From positions 1 through 57,018 of the forward strand of contig JAFDXP010000072.1 of assembly GCA_018267875.1 (NCBI GenBank): a stretch of 57,018 nt of DNA. The letters are read 5' to 3'. The notes under the pieces are model-generated. The model saw nothing but the letters and a program-made list of their open reading frames with translations, had not been told where the DNA came from and did not search any database. How positions within the stretch are numbered: the first letter of the stretch is position 1; the number at the start of each line of letters is the position of its first letter. Both the position numbers and the translations under genes were made by a program. Positions 36,813 through 46,756 of this stretch are shown here, one piece after another. This DNA comes from Bacteroidota bacterium. GTDB taxonomy: Bacteria > Bacteroidota > Bacteroidia > Chitinophagales > Chitinophagaceae.

Positions 36813-39800
36813 GAAATAGCATTACCGAAAACGAAATAGAGGAAATAGCTATCGGCTATTTGCAAAGTTTGGGTTACAATTACCTAAACGGTTTGGATAT
36901 TTCGCCCGATGGCGAACACCCCGAACGCCAATATACCGATGTGGTATTGGTTACCCGTTTGCGTGATGCCATTGATAAACTCAACCCAAGCATTACCCAA
37001 GATGCCAAAGAAGATGCCCTCAAAAAAGTATTGCGTACCGAAAGCCCAAACGCTTTAATCAATAACGAAACCTTTCATAAATACTTAACCGAAGGAGTTG
37101 ATGTTGAAGTAAGAACAGACGATGGTATTCGTGGAGAAAAAGTGTATATCGTAGATTTTGCCAATGCAGAAAACAACGCGTTTTTAGCCATCAATCAATT
37201 CACCATTATTGAAGGCAGTCAGAACAAACGACCAGATATTATTTTGTTTGTAAATGGTTTGCCATTGGTAGTAATAGAATTAAAAAATGCGGTGAACGAA
37301 AATACCGACTTAAACAGTGCCTTTAATCAAATACAAACCTATCAAAACGCCCTACCAAGCCTATTTACCTACAATGCCATCAATATCATAAGCGATGGAT
37401 TTAGTGCAGCCTACGGCACCATTAGCAGTAGTTATAAATATTACAAACCTTGGAAAAGCATAGATGGCATAAGCATAGAAAACAGCCACGATTTGCAAAT
37501 GGAGTTTTTACTCAAAGGACTTTGCAATAAAACTACCTTACTCAATGCCATACAAAATTTTATAGTGTTTGAAAAAACAGAAAAAATAACCCTTAAAAAA
37601 GTAGCCCAATACCACCAATATTATGCTGTAAACAAAGCAGTAGCTACCACATTGCAATCTTCCAAAACAGCTGGCGATAAAAAAGCAGGGGTAATATGGC
37701 ACACACAAGGCAGTGGCAAAAGCCTTAGTATGGTTTTTTATTCGGGCAAGCTCATTACCAATGTGCAAATGCAAAATCCAACCTTGCTTATACTCACTGA
37801 TAGAAACGACCTTGATGACCAACTTTTTGATACCTTTAAAAATTGCAATCAATTATTAAGGCAACTTCCTAAACAAGCAGATAGTCGCTCACATTTAAAG
37901 GAACTTTTAAATGTAGTTTCGGGTGGCATTGTCTTTACTACAATACAAAAATTTGGATTAGAAAACGATGATGAAGTAGCAACTACAGAAGCCGGAATAG
38001 TAGCTGAACCCAAAGTGAAATACATAGGCGAAAAAGCAAAGGCAATAAGCGATAGAGACAATATTATTGTAATAGCAGATGAGGCACACCGTAGCCAATA
38101 CGGCTTATTAGACGGTTTTGCCCGAAGGCTTAGAGAAAGTTTGCCAAACGCTTCTTACATAGGTTTTACTGGTACACCCGTAGATAGTACCGACAAAAGT
38201 ACAAAAGCCATTTTTGGAGAATATATTGATGTGTATGATATTCAACAAGCTGTTTTAGATGGTGCTACTGTACCCATTTATTATGAAAGCAGGGTTGCTA
38301 AAATCAACATTGAAGAACAAAAAAAACTACAACTAGACGCAGCAATAGAAGAGCTTACCGAAGCGGAAGAATTAACTGTAGCCCAAAAAATGAAAGCGAA
38401 ATGGAGCAGTATAGAAGCCGTTATAGGCAGTAAAAACCGATTGCAAAAAGTAGCCCAAGATTTTATAACTCATTTTGAAAAACGAACCAATGTAATAGAA
38501 GGCAAAGCGATGTTTGTGTGTATGAGCAGACGTATTTGTGTGGATTTATACAACGAAATAATTGCATTACGCCCACATTGGCATAGTAATGACGATAATA
38601 AGGGTGTTATAAAAGTAATAATGACAGGATCTAGTGCTGATGAAGAAGGCTATCAGCCCCATATTAGAAGCAAAGAAAAAAGAAAAGCTATAGGCGATAG
38701 GCTAAAAGATGAAAAAGACGAACTGAAAATTGTAATTGTTAGAGATATGTGGCTAACTGGTTTTGATGCACCCGTTTTGCATACTATGTACACCGATAAA
38801 CCCATGCAAGGTGCAAATTTAATGCAAGCAATAGCACGGGTAAACAGAGTATTTAATAATGCAAAAGAAGGCGGATTAATAGTAGATTATTTTGGATTAG
38901 CACAGTATTTACAAGAAGCATTGGTAGAATATACTTTAAGTGGTGGCGAAGGCAAACCAACACTTGATGATGAATTGGCAGTAGCCAAATGTCTAGAGTT
39001 TTATGAAGGCATACAATATCAATTGAAATATTTTGATTGGAAAAAGTTTTTTAGCTTAAAACCAGAAGAAAAACTCAAGTATATAGGTATTATACAAAAT
39101 TATATTCTTAGTCAAGAAAGTGGCAAAGAAAACTTCATAGATACTACAGCCAAACTATTAAAAGCGTATGCCTTAGTTTCTACCCACGAAAGAATAGATG
39201 CTATAAAAGATGATATTGCCCTATTTCAAGCTATTAGAGCGAGGCTCGTTAAATTTGATGAAAGAACAAGAATAGAAGATGGTGGAAAGACAAATGCTGA
39301 AATTGATTTAGCGATTAAACAAATAGTAAGCGAAGCAATAGTAAGTGATGCGGTAGTAGATATTTTTGATGCTGCAGGTATCAAAAAACCAAATATTGGC
39401 ATTTTAGACGATGTATTTATGAAAGAGGTGCAAGGTATGGAACAAAAAAACCTTGCAGTAGAATTGCTAAAAAAACTTTTGAGAGAAGAGCTAAAAAGAA
39501 AATCTAAATACAATTTAATTCAAAGCAAATCCTTTTCAGAAAAATTAGAAGATGCCATACAACGCTATCATAATGGGCAAATAGATAGCGTAGAGTTTAT
39601 TGAAAAATATTTGATACCACTAGGTAAAGAAATAAGAGATGCCAATAAAAAGGGAGAAGATTTAGGATTGGATTATAGAGAATATGCTTTTTACACAGCA
39701 TTGGAAGTAAATGATAGTGCCGTAAAAATATTGGGCGATGATATATTGAAACACATAGCACAAGAATTGTTGAAAACAGTTCGCAACAGCACCACAATTG

Positions 39801-39967
39801 ATTGGACAATTAAAGAAAGCGTACAATCAGCTTTAAGAAGAAACATAAGAAGAATTTTAAGGCTACATGGTTATCCGCCAGACCTTCAGGAAAAAGCGGT
39901 TGACACGGTAATTACACAAGCGAAAATGTTGGCAGATGACTTTTTAAATGGAGACAATGAGAAATAG
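36809..39967 (+). CDS. hsdR: Type I restriction-modification endonuclease/translocase subunit
   Basis: The 1052-residue HsdR has an N-terminal nuclease with RPDIILFVNGLPLVVIELKN (PD-ExK residues D and ELK), then a superfamily 2 motor: Walker A QGSGKS with K304, DEAH box IADEAHRS (D424), GFTGTPVD (motif III) and QAIARVNRVF (motif VI). The C-terminal 300 residues are helical and bind the methylase. The protein looks intact. With HsdM and HsdS it would cut unmethylated DNA far from the recognition site after ATP-driven translocation. Confidence 0.95.
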   Translation: MRNSITENEIEEIAIGYLQSLGYNYLNGLDISPDGEHPERQYTDVVLVTRLRDAIDKLNPSITQDAKEDALKKVLRTESPNALINNETFHKYLTEGVDVEVRTDDGIRGEKVYIVDFANAENNAFLAINQFTIIEGSQNKRPDIILFVNGLPLVVIELKNAVNENTDLNSAFNQIQTYQNALPSLFTYNAINIISDGFSAAYGTISSSYKYYKPWKSIDGISIENSHDLQMEFLLKGLCNKTTLLNAIQNFIVFEKTEKITLKKVAQYHQYYAVNKAVATTLQSSKTAGDKKAGVIWHTQGSGKSLSMVFYSGKLITNVQMQNPTLLILTDRNDLDDQLFDTFKNCNQLLRQLPKQADSRSHLKELLNVVSGGIVFTTIQKFGLENDDEVATTEAGIVAEPKVKYIGEKAKAISDRDNIIVIADEAHRSQYGLLDGFARRLRESLPNASYIGFTGTPVDSTDKSTKAIFGEYIDVYDIQQAVLDGATVPIYYESRVAKINIEEQKKLQLDAAIEELTEAEELTVAQKMKAKWSSIEAVIGSKNRLQKVAQDFITHFEKRTNVIEGKAMFVCMSRRICVDLYNEIIALRPHWHSNDDNKGVIKVIMTGSSADEEGYQPHIRSKEKRKAIGDRLKDEKDELKIVIVRDMWLTGFDAPVLHTMYTDKPMQGANLMQAIARVNRVFNNAKEGGLIVDYFGLAQYLQEALVEYTLSGGEGKPTLDDELAVAKCLEFYEGIQYQLKYFDWKKFFSLKPEEKLKYIGIIQNYILSQESGKENFIDTTAKLLKAYALVSTHERIDAIKDDIALFQAIRARLVKFDERTRIEDGGKTNAEIDLAIKQIVSEAIVSDAVVDIFDAAGIKKPNIGILDDVFMKEVQGMEQKNLAVELLKKLLREELKRKSKYNLIQSKSFSEKLEDAIQRYHNGQIDSVEFIEKYLIPLGKEIRDANKKGEDLGLDYREYAFYTALEVNDSAVKILGDDILKHIAQELLKTVRNSTTIDWTIKESVQSALRRNIRRILRLHGYPPDLQEKAVDTVITQAKMLADDFLNGDNEK

Positions 39968-40106
39968 CCAACGCACAGGTGTAAGCTCTTGAATATGCTA
40001 TCACTATTAAAAGGACAATCTCTTAATGCGGGCAGAATTAAGTCATAGCACATTTATATTAAGTGCGTTGTTTTTTTTATTACTAAAACCCACCTCCATT
40101 TTTTTA

Positions 40107-40290
40107 GAATATATCAGTCTTTATCCAGGGCGATTTATTCCGTTTTCAGAAGAGTGTTGAAAGGCAGCGCAGCCGGCTATGCCATACCTGTAAGCAAGCT
40201 GCCGCTGGGTATGTACCTGCTCCGTTTTATGCAGGATGCGTGCAGAAACAGGTGAAGTTTATGAAATGATAATGCTAAGTTATATAAAGC
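40107..40290 (+). pseudogene. Remnant of a T9SS C-terminal sorting domain
   Basis: Three reading-frame pieces in order resemble one sorting domain: EYISLYPGRFIPFSEE (frame of 40107), GYAIPVSKLPLGMYLLRF (another frame), and RAETGEVYEMIMLSYIK (first frame again). Two frame changes and a stop codon separate them. The ISLYP start, the LPLGMYLLRF core and the final basic segment are in the usual spacing. The main body of the gene is gone. Confidence 0.55.
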
Positions 40291-40348
40291 CAAGGCAACA
40301 AACATATTTATATAACACATTTCATGTCGTATTGTATAGTTAAAAACA

Positions 40349-40464
40349 GCGTTAGCAGTAAGTAAGAGCCGCATAAAAGCAAGTGCAATACTGTCCCACT
40401 ATCAGAAATTGCGACCTTGCAGCGTTATGCTGTACATCCACTAAGGGGGAGCTAACCGCTAACG
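40349..40464. repeat. Nested imperfect inverted repeat
   Basis: GCATAA, GCAAG and GCAAT (40371-40389) pair in order with ATTGC, CTTGC and TTATGC (40408-40430), and an outer GCGTTAGC (40349) pairs with GCTAACG near 40458. Unequal spacers leave bulges, so the shape is like an attC-type recombination hairpin. No T tract follows, so it is not a terminator. Confidence 0.45.
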
Positions 40465-40595
40465 AAGAGCATAGTCTATCATGTAACAATATAAGTATAA
40501 AAAGTGCATAGTAGAAAACTTGTGTCGGTGGGGCAAATCTCAATATGTTTTTCTAAGAATTCGAAATGAAGCAAATTTTGTTCTTTTCTTTGTTT

Positions 40596-40635
40596 GGCTT
40601 ATGGAAAATGTTTTAATCGCGCATCTTTTCATTCG
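40596..40635 (+). repeat. Right copy of the 40-bp direct repeat flanking the restriction island
   Basis: Same orientation as 30748-30787 and identical at 32 of 40 positions, including the block GCTTATGGAAAATGTT. The two copies enclose hsdM to hsdR plus the decayed sequences at 40.1-40.5 kb. Confidence 0.55.
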
Positions 40636-40765
40636 AGTACATGATAGAATACTTTTTCGCAGCCAACTCTTCTTCAAAAAACAGGCATTGTTTTTGACAA
40701 AATGAGGGGCATAGCATATAAGAAGTTATCGACCTCTTTTTCACATTAAGACTTAACTTTTTTTA

Positions 40766-43700
40766 ATGAAACATATCCTATTCTCACTTTTTATTTTATT
40801 TCCAACATTGATGTTTGCTCAAAATCAACACTATTTATCCGAGTGGAAGAAAGTACATGCTCTCATGGAAGGCGGGCTGCCCAAAAGCGCGGAAAAAATG
40901 ATCCTTGAGATTTATGCAAAGGCCAAAGCAAATGGAAATGATATTCAACAAATGAAAGCAGAAATTTTTTTGATGACATCAGGGTTTCAAAGGGATGAGA
41001 ATGCTTTTAAACAGGCTATCAAACAAGCCGAAACAAAATCCGAATCAGCAAAATTTCCCGAATCGGCTATCTGGAAAAGCATTGCCGCTCAATTATTTTG
41101 GTCGTACTACGAACAAAATCGTTGGCAAATTTTAGGACGTACTTCTGTTGATCCATCCCTTTCAATGCCCGATTTTGAAACTTGGGATGCCACTCGATTT
41201 TCCGAAAAAGCCACATCCCTTTATTTATCGTCCATTAGTAGAGAAAAAGATTTACAAACTATTACTATTGAACCTTACCAAGATTTGCTTACGCCTTCAA
41301 TTCATACAGAAAAATTACGTCCAACTTTGTTTGATCTTTTAGCCTTTCGGGCTATTCATTTTTTTGAAAATGAAGAAAAAGATGTGTCACGCCCTTCTTT
41401 TGCCTTTACCCAAAATGACAAAGCTGCCTTTTCAGATGTTCAAACTTTTACCAAGCATCATTTTCAAACCAATGATTCTGCTTCTTTGCTTTGGCACACC
41501 ATTCAATTGTATCGCCGAATTCTATCCTTTCATCTAAAGGACAACTCTCCAGATGCCTTGCTGGATGCGAATCTCGCTAGGTTGCAATTTGTATATAACA
41601 AATCAACTATCCCCACAAAAAAGAAGTTGTATATGGCTGCTCTTGCCGATGTGGTTTCACAATATAACCATCATCCACTGTCAGCATTGGCAAGCTATCG
41701 GCTAATCATGATAGATTATGATGAAGACAATCTCAACAACCCACGTCAAACATCTTCATCTCATTCTATAAACTATAAGTCTGTCAAACAACGATTGGAT
41801 TCAATTGTCAAACAATTCCCAAATAGTGAAGGTGGGGTATTGGCTAAAAATGCCCTTCAAAATATTGTCTTCAAACATTTAGACTTGTCAACTGAAAAAG
41901 TGGTTCTACCTGATGAACCCTCAAAAATTCTTTTGCAGTATAGAAACGTAGAAAAAGTATCGTTCAGGCTTGTTAAATTAGTTCACAGCAATTATAGATT
42001 TTTAGACAATTTCAATTCTTACGAAAACAATCTGACTTCATCTTTACTCGCGCTTCCGACACTAAAAACGTGGGAGGAAGTATTGCCTTCTTCTAATGAC
42101 TTTGCAACGCATAGCACAGAAGTAAAAGTGGCTGCCTTGCCTGTTGGCATGTATGCAGTCATTGTTAGTGCAAAAGATGGTTTTTCTTTAACGGACAATA
42201 TAGTTTCCTACGCTGTTTTTCAGGTTTCCCAATTGAGTGTTTTGCAAATGGACAATAAAGGTTTTGTCTTAGATCGTAAGCTGGGAAAGCCTTTTGTAAA
42301 GGCGGATATTGACTTTTTTCGGCAACGTTACAATGATAATATTCGAGACAACGAACTGATATTTAGTACTTCAGTTCAAAGCCAGTCAGAAGGCATGTTT
42401 AACTTTCCTCAAGCTGATAATGGAATCTTATCCGTTAGAATTAGGAAGGGGAGTGACTCACTTTGGTTTTTTGATTCTCCTAATTATTGGAATGATGATG
42501 CGCAACATCAATCATCACAAACCAGAACATTTTTGTTTACAGATCGTGCCATTTATCGCCCCGGTCAGACTGTTTATTTCAAAGGAATTATAGTAAAATC
42601 CAATAAAGGGGGCCGCCAAAATCAAGTAGTTCCTAAACAAAAAACAACGATTCGATTTGATGATGTAAACGGACAAAAAATTGCTTCAATGGATATGACC
42701 AGCAATGAATTTGGTTCATTCTCTGGCAGTTTTGTTACTCCTCAAAATAGGCTGACCGGCAACATGCGTATTGCCAATGAAAATGGAAGTGTTGATTTCT
42801 CTGTCGAAGAATATAAGCGACCTAAGTTTAAAGTTGATTTTGATTCCATCCATTCCAGCTATGCAATCGGAGAGAATATTTCTGTTGTAGGAAATACATT
42901 AGCCTATGCCGGAAATGCGGTGGATAATGCCACTGTTCACTATCGAGTGGTTCGACAAGCTCGTTTTCCTTTTTGGTGGTATTGTTATCGTTTCGGCTTT
43001 CCGTCTTCTCCAGAACAAGAAATAGCAAGCGGTACCTTAAAAACAGAAAATGATGGTAAATTTAGAATTGAATTTCCGGCTTTAGCTGATGAGTCTGTTC
43101 CTTCTGCTTCCTTACCCATTTTTTCCTACGAAATTTCGGCTGATGTAACTGATATAAATGGTGAAACGCGCTCAGGTAGCACAATTGTAAATGCAGGATA
43201 TCATTCACTTCAAATTCATATTCAAGCTCCGGATAAAGCAAACCCTGATCAATTAGATACCATAAAAGTGTTGACTCAAAACCTAAATGATCAATTTGTT
43301 TCAACGGCTATTCAACTTAGGATTTTGAGATTGAAATCTCCCAACGGTATTCTTCGAAATCGTTTGTGGCCTGCACCGGATCAATTCTTAATGGATAGTG
43401 TGTCTTTCAAAAACTTCTTTCCTCATGACCCTTATCGGAATGAAGATGATGCCAAAACATGGGCGGTTGAAAATTCTGTTTTTGATCAATCGTTCAACTC
43501 ATCTGCGGAAGGAATTGTACTAATTCCTTCAAACATTTGGAAAAATAGTGGTTGGTACGTTATAGAAGTTACTCTAAAAGACAAATCTGGCAAGGATTTG
43601 GTAGAAAAGAAGTTTGTTCAGGTTTTTAAAAACGATTCTCAAACTCTTCCAACTGATGCACTCATAGCGATTTCATCGGATAAGGAAATACTGCCCGGAA

Positions 43701-46700
43701 ATCAGTCCAAGGTTTCACTTTTTACAGGTTGTACAGATCAACATGTCATTCAATTTGTGAAACATTGGGATAGCAAGACTTTTTCGAGTTTGAAATTGAA
43801 TTCATCTAAGCCTGTGCAAATAAAAATGGATGTAAACGAACAAGATAGAGGTGGAATCTACGTTTCCTATGTTGCTGTTTACGAGAACAGAATGTATCAA
43901 CAAGGCGCTTTTATCTCTGTGCCATGGAGCAATAAAGATTTGTCTATTTCATGGGAAACACATCGCGATAAACTGTTGCCTGGCAGTAAAGAACAGTGGA
44001 CAATGACAATTCGTGGTGATCAAAAGGAAAAGGTATCAGCCGAAATGGTTGCTACTTTATACGATGCTTCTTTAGATGCGTTTAGACCCCTAAAATGGAA
44101 TATGATGGGTTTGTTTCCAACTTTATATTCGAGTGAAAAATGGTCTGGTAGTGCATTTGGGATTAGTAATGGTCGGATAATTTCCAATTTTAAATCACCA
44201 AACATTAATGACTTTGTAAAAATATATTCAGACCTCTACTTGCCGAATATTCAATTGGGTTTTAGCCCTTATGCTGCTAATGGAGTTATGATGAAAAGGG
44301 GTGGAGTAACATTAGCTGCTATGAGTGAAAGCAATATGTCCGACAAAAGTGTAGCCGCAGTTCCAGAACAACAAGCAAAACCTATGTTGCCGGCAAAACC
44401 TGAATCTATTATTTCGATACGAAAAAATCTTCAAGAAACAGCATTCTTTTTCCCGCAATTGACAACGGATGCTGATGGAAATATTCAGTTGAATTTCACC
44501 ATGCCTGAAGCACTTACAAAGTGGCGTTTCATGGCGTTTGCACATACGCCTGACTTGCGTTTGGGTATGTTGGAAGGTATGGTGCGTACACAAAAGGAGT
44601 TGATGGTTGTTCCCAACTTACCTCGTTTTTTACGCCAAGGAGATGATGTAAATATTGTTGCTAAGATTAGTAGCTTATCCACACAAATTCAAAATGGAGT
44701 TGCTCAAATTGAAGTGTTGAATGCGGTTACGCTACAACCTTTAAACACCATGTTCCGTATCAAAAATGAAAGCACAACCTTTTTAATTGAGCAGAATGAA
44801 AGTAAGGCTGTAAGTTGGAAATTGCACGTTCCGGAAAGTTTGTATGTTCCGGTCGTTATTAGAATTGTTGCTAAAGCAGGAAGCTTTTCCGATGGAGAAG
44901 AAAACACTATTCCAGTGGTTACCAATCGTATTCTGGTGACAGAATCTTTACCTCTGTGGATGAATGGTGATGGAAAAAAGAATTTTCATTTTGATAAGCT
45001 AATCAATGCTCAAAGCAACACTTTAGTAAATCATTCTCTGACTTTAGAATATGCTGGAAACCCCATCTGGTATGCCGTTCAAGCTTTGCCTTATCTGATG
45101 GAGTATCCGTATGAATGTGCTGAACAAACTTTCAATCGTTACTATGCTAATGCCTTGGGCGCCTTTATTTTGAGTCATACTCCGAAGCTTAAATTAGTTT
45201 TTGAAAGTTGGAAAGGAGATTCCACATTTTTACAATCACCATTAGAAAAAAATCAGGAATTGAAAGGAGCTTTGTTGGAAGAAACACCTTGGGTGCTGCA
45301 AGCACAGTCTGAGTCTGAACAAAGAAAACAGATTTCTCGATTATTCGAGAGTTATAAATTATCTAAGGAATTGAGTGCATCTGCGCAAAAACTAAAGGAA
45401 ATGCAATTGCCCTCCGGTGCGTTTCCCTGGTTTAAGGGAATGCAATCCGACCGTTTTATTACACAGTATATTGTTACCGGAATTGGACGTTTAGCTAAAC
45501 TGGGAATATCTAATTCGGATTTGAAACAAATAGCCAATAAAGCTTTGGTTTTTTTGGATAATGAGGTAAATAAAAGTTATGCTGAACTCCTTAAAAGAAA
45601 GGCTGATTTACAAATGCAGCATATTGGAAATTTTGAAGTTCAATATTTGTACATGCGTAGTTTCTTTGGGAAACCAACTGGAAATGATATTGTGGCATTC
45701 AATTATTATCAAGGACAAGCAGAAAAATATTTTTCAAAATTCAATCCTTACTTAAAAGGAATGATTGCATTAGTCTTATCTCGTAATAATTTGAAAGCTC
45801 AAGCAGGATTGGTTTTACAATCGTTAAAGGAAACATCAACTTCAAATGAAGAGATGGGAACATATTGGTTGCATCCCGGAAGCAGCTATTGGTGGTATGA
45901 TGCGCCGGTTGAAACGCAAGCTCTACTGATTGAATGTTTTAAAGAAGTAAACCAAGATACCTTAATGGTTGATGGAATGAAACGGTGGTTACTTAAAAAC
46001 AAACAAACGAATAGTTGGAAAACGTCAAAAGCAACTGCTGATGCGATATATGCCTTGTTATTGAACGACCAATCAGCTTTAAATGCAGAACCTGAAGTGG
46101 TCGTTCATTTAGGTAATAAAGAGTTGAAGGGTATTGAACAAAATCAACAAAAAGGAAGTGGATATTTTAAATGGAAATTTGCAGGAAAAGAAGTGTCTTC
46201 TTCTGATGGGAATATCTCTCTTCAAGTAACTGGAAGTCAAAGAAACCCATCTTGGGGAGCTGTTTATTGGCAATATTTTGAAGACATGGATAAGGTTTCA
46301 TCTGCTAAGACACCCTTACAATTGGACAAGAAAATATTTGTAGAATCAATGACAGAAAAGGGCTTGCAATTAAATGAAGTTTCCCTTTCACAACCGTTGC
46401 AAGTTGGCAATAAGGTGGTTGTCAGAATAGTTCTTTCGGTTGATCGGGATATGGAGTATGTTCAACTAAAGGATATGCGTGCTTCTTGTTTTGAACCTAT
46501 CAACGTCTTGAGTGGTTTTCAATGGAAACATGGTTTGGGCTATTATGAAAGCACAAAAGATTTAGCAACTAATTTCTTTTTCAATTTTCTACCTAAAGGA
46601 AAATATGTATTTGAATACCCGCTCCGCGTTCAGCAAAGCGGGGATTTTTCAGCAGGAATAGCTTCCATTCAGTGTATGTATGCACCGGAATTTTCCAGTC

Positions 46701-46732
46701 ATAGTGAAGGGCAAAGGGTGATTGTGAAATAA
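40766..46732 (+). CDS. Bacterial alpha-2-macroglobulin family protein
   Basis: This 1988-residue secreted protein has a signal peptide (ends PTLMFAQ), a long N-terminal region with tetratricopeptide-like helices (about 25-360), an MG2 domain with DRAIYRPGQTVYFKG (D593), the A2M domain with LTTDADGNIQLNFTMPEALT, and a thioester region YPYECAEQT with Cys1451 in the CxEQ motif. The thioester would trap proteases covalently. The C-terminus shows the usual thioester-domain helices and a receptor-like beta domain. There is no lipobox and no adjacent pbpC, unlike the E. coli YfhM locus. It is the first complete gene right of the restriction island. Confidence 0.92.
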   Translation: MKHILFSLFILFPTLMFAQNQHYLSEWKKVHALMEGGLPKSAEKMILEIYAKAKANGNDIQQMKAEIFLMTSGFQRDENAFKQAIKQAETKSESAKFPESAIWKSIAAQLFWSYYEQNRWQILGRTSVDPSLSMPDFETWDATRFSEKATSLYLSSISREKDLQTITIEPYQDLLTPSIHTEKLRPTLFDLLAFRAIHFFENEEKDVSRPSFAFTQNDKAAFSDVQTFTKHHFQTNDSASLLWHTIQLYRRILSFHLKDNSPDALLDANLARLQFVYNKSTIPTKKKLYMAALADVVSQYNHHPLSALASYRLIMIDYDEDNLNNPRQTSSSHSINYKSVKQRLDSIVKQFPNSEGGVLAKNALQNIVFKHLDLSTEKVVLPDEPSKILLQYRNVEKVSFRLVKLVHSNYRFLDNFNSYENNLTSSLLALPTLKTWEEVLPSSNDFATHSTEVKVAALPVGMYAVIVSAKDGFSLTDNIVSYAVFQVSQLSVLQMDNKGFVLDRKLGKPFVKADIDFFRQRYNDNIRDNELIFSTSVQSQSEGMFNFPQADNGILSVRIRKGSDSLWFFDSPNYWNDDAQHQSSQTRTFLFTDRAIYRPGQTVYFKGIIVKSNKGGRQNQVVPKQKTTIRFDDVNGQKIASMDMTSNEFGSFSGSFVTPQNRLTGNMRIANENGSVDFSVEEYKRPKFKVDFDSIHSSYAIGENISVVGNTLAYAGNAVDNATVHYRVVRQARFPFWWYCYRFGFPSSPEQEIASGTLKTENDGKFRIEFPALADESVPSASLPIFSYEISADVTDINGETRSGSTIVNAGYHSLQIHIQAPDKANPDQLDTIKVLTQNLNDQFVSTAIQLRILRLKSPNGILRNRLWPAPDQFLMDSVSFKNFFPHDPYRNEDDAKTWAVENSVFDQSFNSSAEGIVLIPSNIWKNSGWYVIEVTLKDKSGKDLVEKKFVQVFKNDSQTLPTDALIAISSDKEILPGNQSKVSLFTGCTDQHVIQFVKHWDSKTFSSLKLNSSKPVQIKMDVNEQDRGGIYVSYVAVYENRMYQQGAFISVPWSNKDLSISWETHRDKLLPGSKEQWTMTIRGDQKEKVSAEMVATLYDASLDAFRPLKWNMMGLFPTLYSSEKWSGSAFGISNGRIISNFKSPNINDFVKIYSDLYLPNIQLGFSPYAANGVMMKRGGVTLAAMSESNMSDKSVAAVPEQQAKPMLPAKPESIISIRKNLQETAFFFPQLTTDADGNIQLNFTMPEALTKWRFMAFAHTPDLRLGMLEGMVRTQKELMVVPNLPRFLRQGDDVNIVAKISSLSTQIQNGVAQIEVLNAVTLQPLNTMFRIKNESTTFLIEQNESKAVSWKLHVPESLYVPVVIRIVAKAGSFSDGEENTIPVVTNRILVTESLPLWMNGDGKKNFHFDKLINAQSNTLVNHSLTLEYAGNPIWYAVQALPYLMEYPYECAEQTFNRYYANALGAFILSHTPKLKLVFESWKGDSTFLQSPLEKNQELKGALLEETPWVLQAQSESEQRKQISRLFESYKLSKELSASAQKLKEMQLPSGAFPWFKGMQSDRFITQYIVTGIGRLAKLGISNSDLKQIANKALVFLDNEVNKSYAELLKRKADLQMQHIGNFEVQYLYMRSFFGKPTGNDIVAFNYYQGQAEKYFSKFNPYLKGMIALVLSRNNLKAQAGLVLQSLKETSTSNEEMGTYWLHPGSSYWWYDAPVETQALLIECFKEVNQDTLMVDGMKRWLLKNKQTNSWKTSKATADAIYALLLNDQSALNAEPEVVVHLGNKELKGIEQNQQKGSGYFKWKFAGKEVSSSDGNISLQVTGSQRNPSWGAVYWQYFEDMDKVSSAKTPLQLDKKIFVESMTEKGLQLNEVSLSQPLQVGNKVVVRIVLSVDRDMEYVQLKDMRASCFEPINVLSGFQWKHGLGYYESTKDLATNFFFNFLPKGKYVFEYPLRVQQSGDFSAGIASIQCMYAPEFSSHSEGQRVIVK

Positions 46733-46756
46733 AAAATGATATTAAGATGTAGCTCA

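Larger units (their letters stand above)
39968..40765. other. 800-bp intergenic region after the restriction operon
   Basis: No intact gene was found. It contains a decayed T9SS sorting-domain fragment (40107-40290), a nested inverted repeat (40349-40464), and the right copy of the island-flanking direct repeat (40596-40635). Short open frames here have unconvincing composition. Confidence 0.6.

Noticed and set aside
40520-40705. 61-codon open frame right of the island
   Set aside because: Same reason: it contains the right direct repeat and has no further support.
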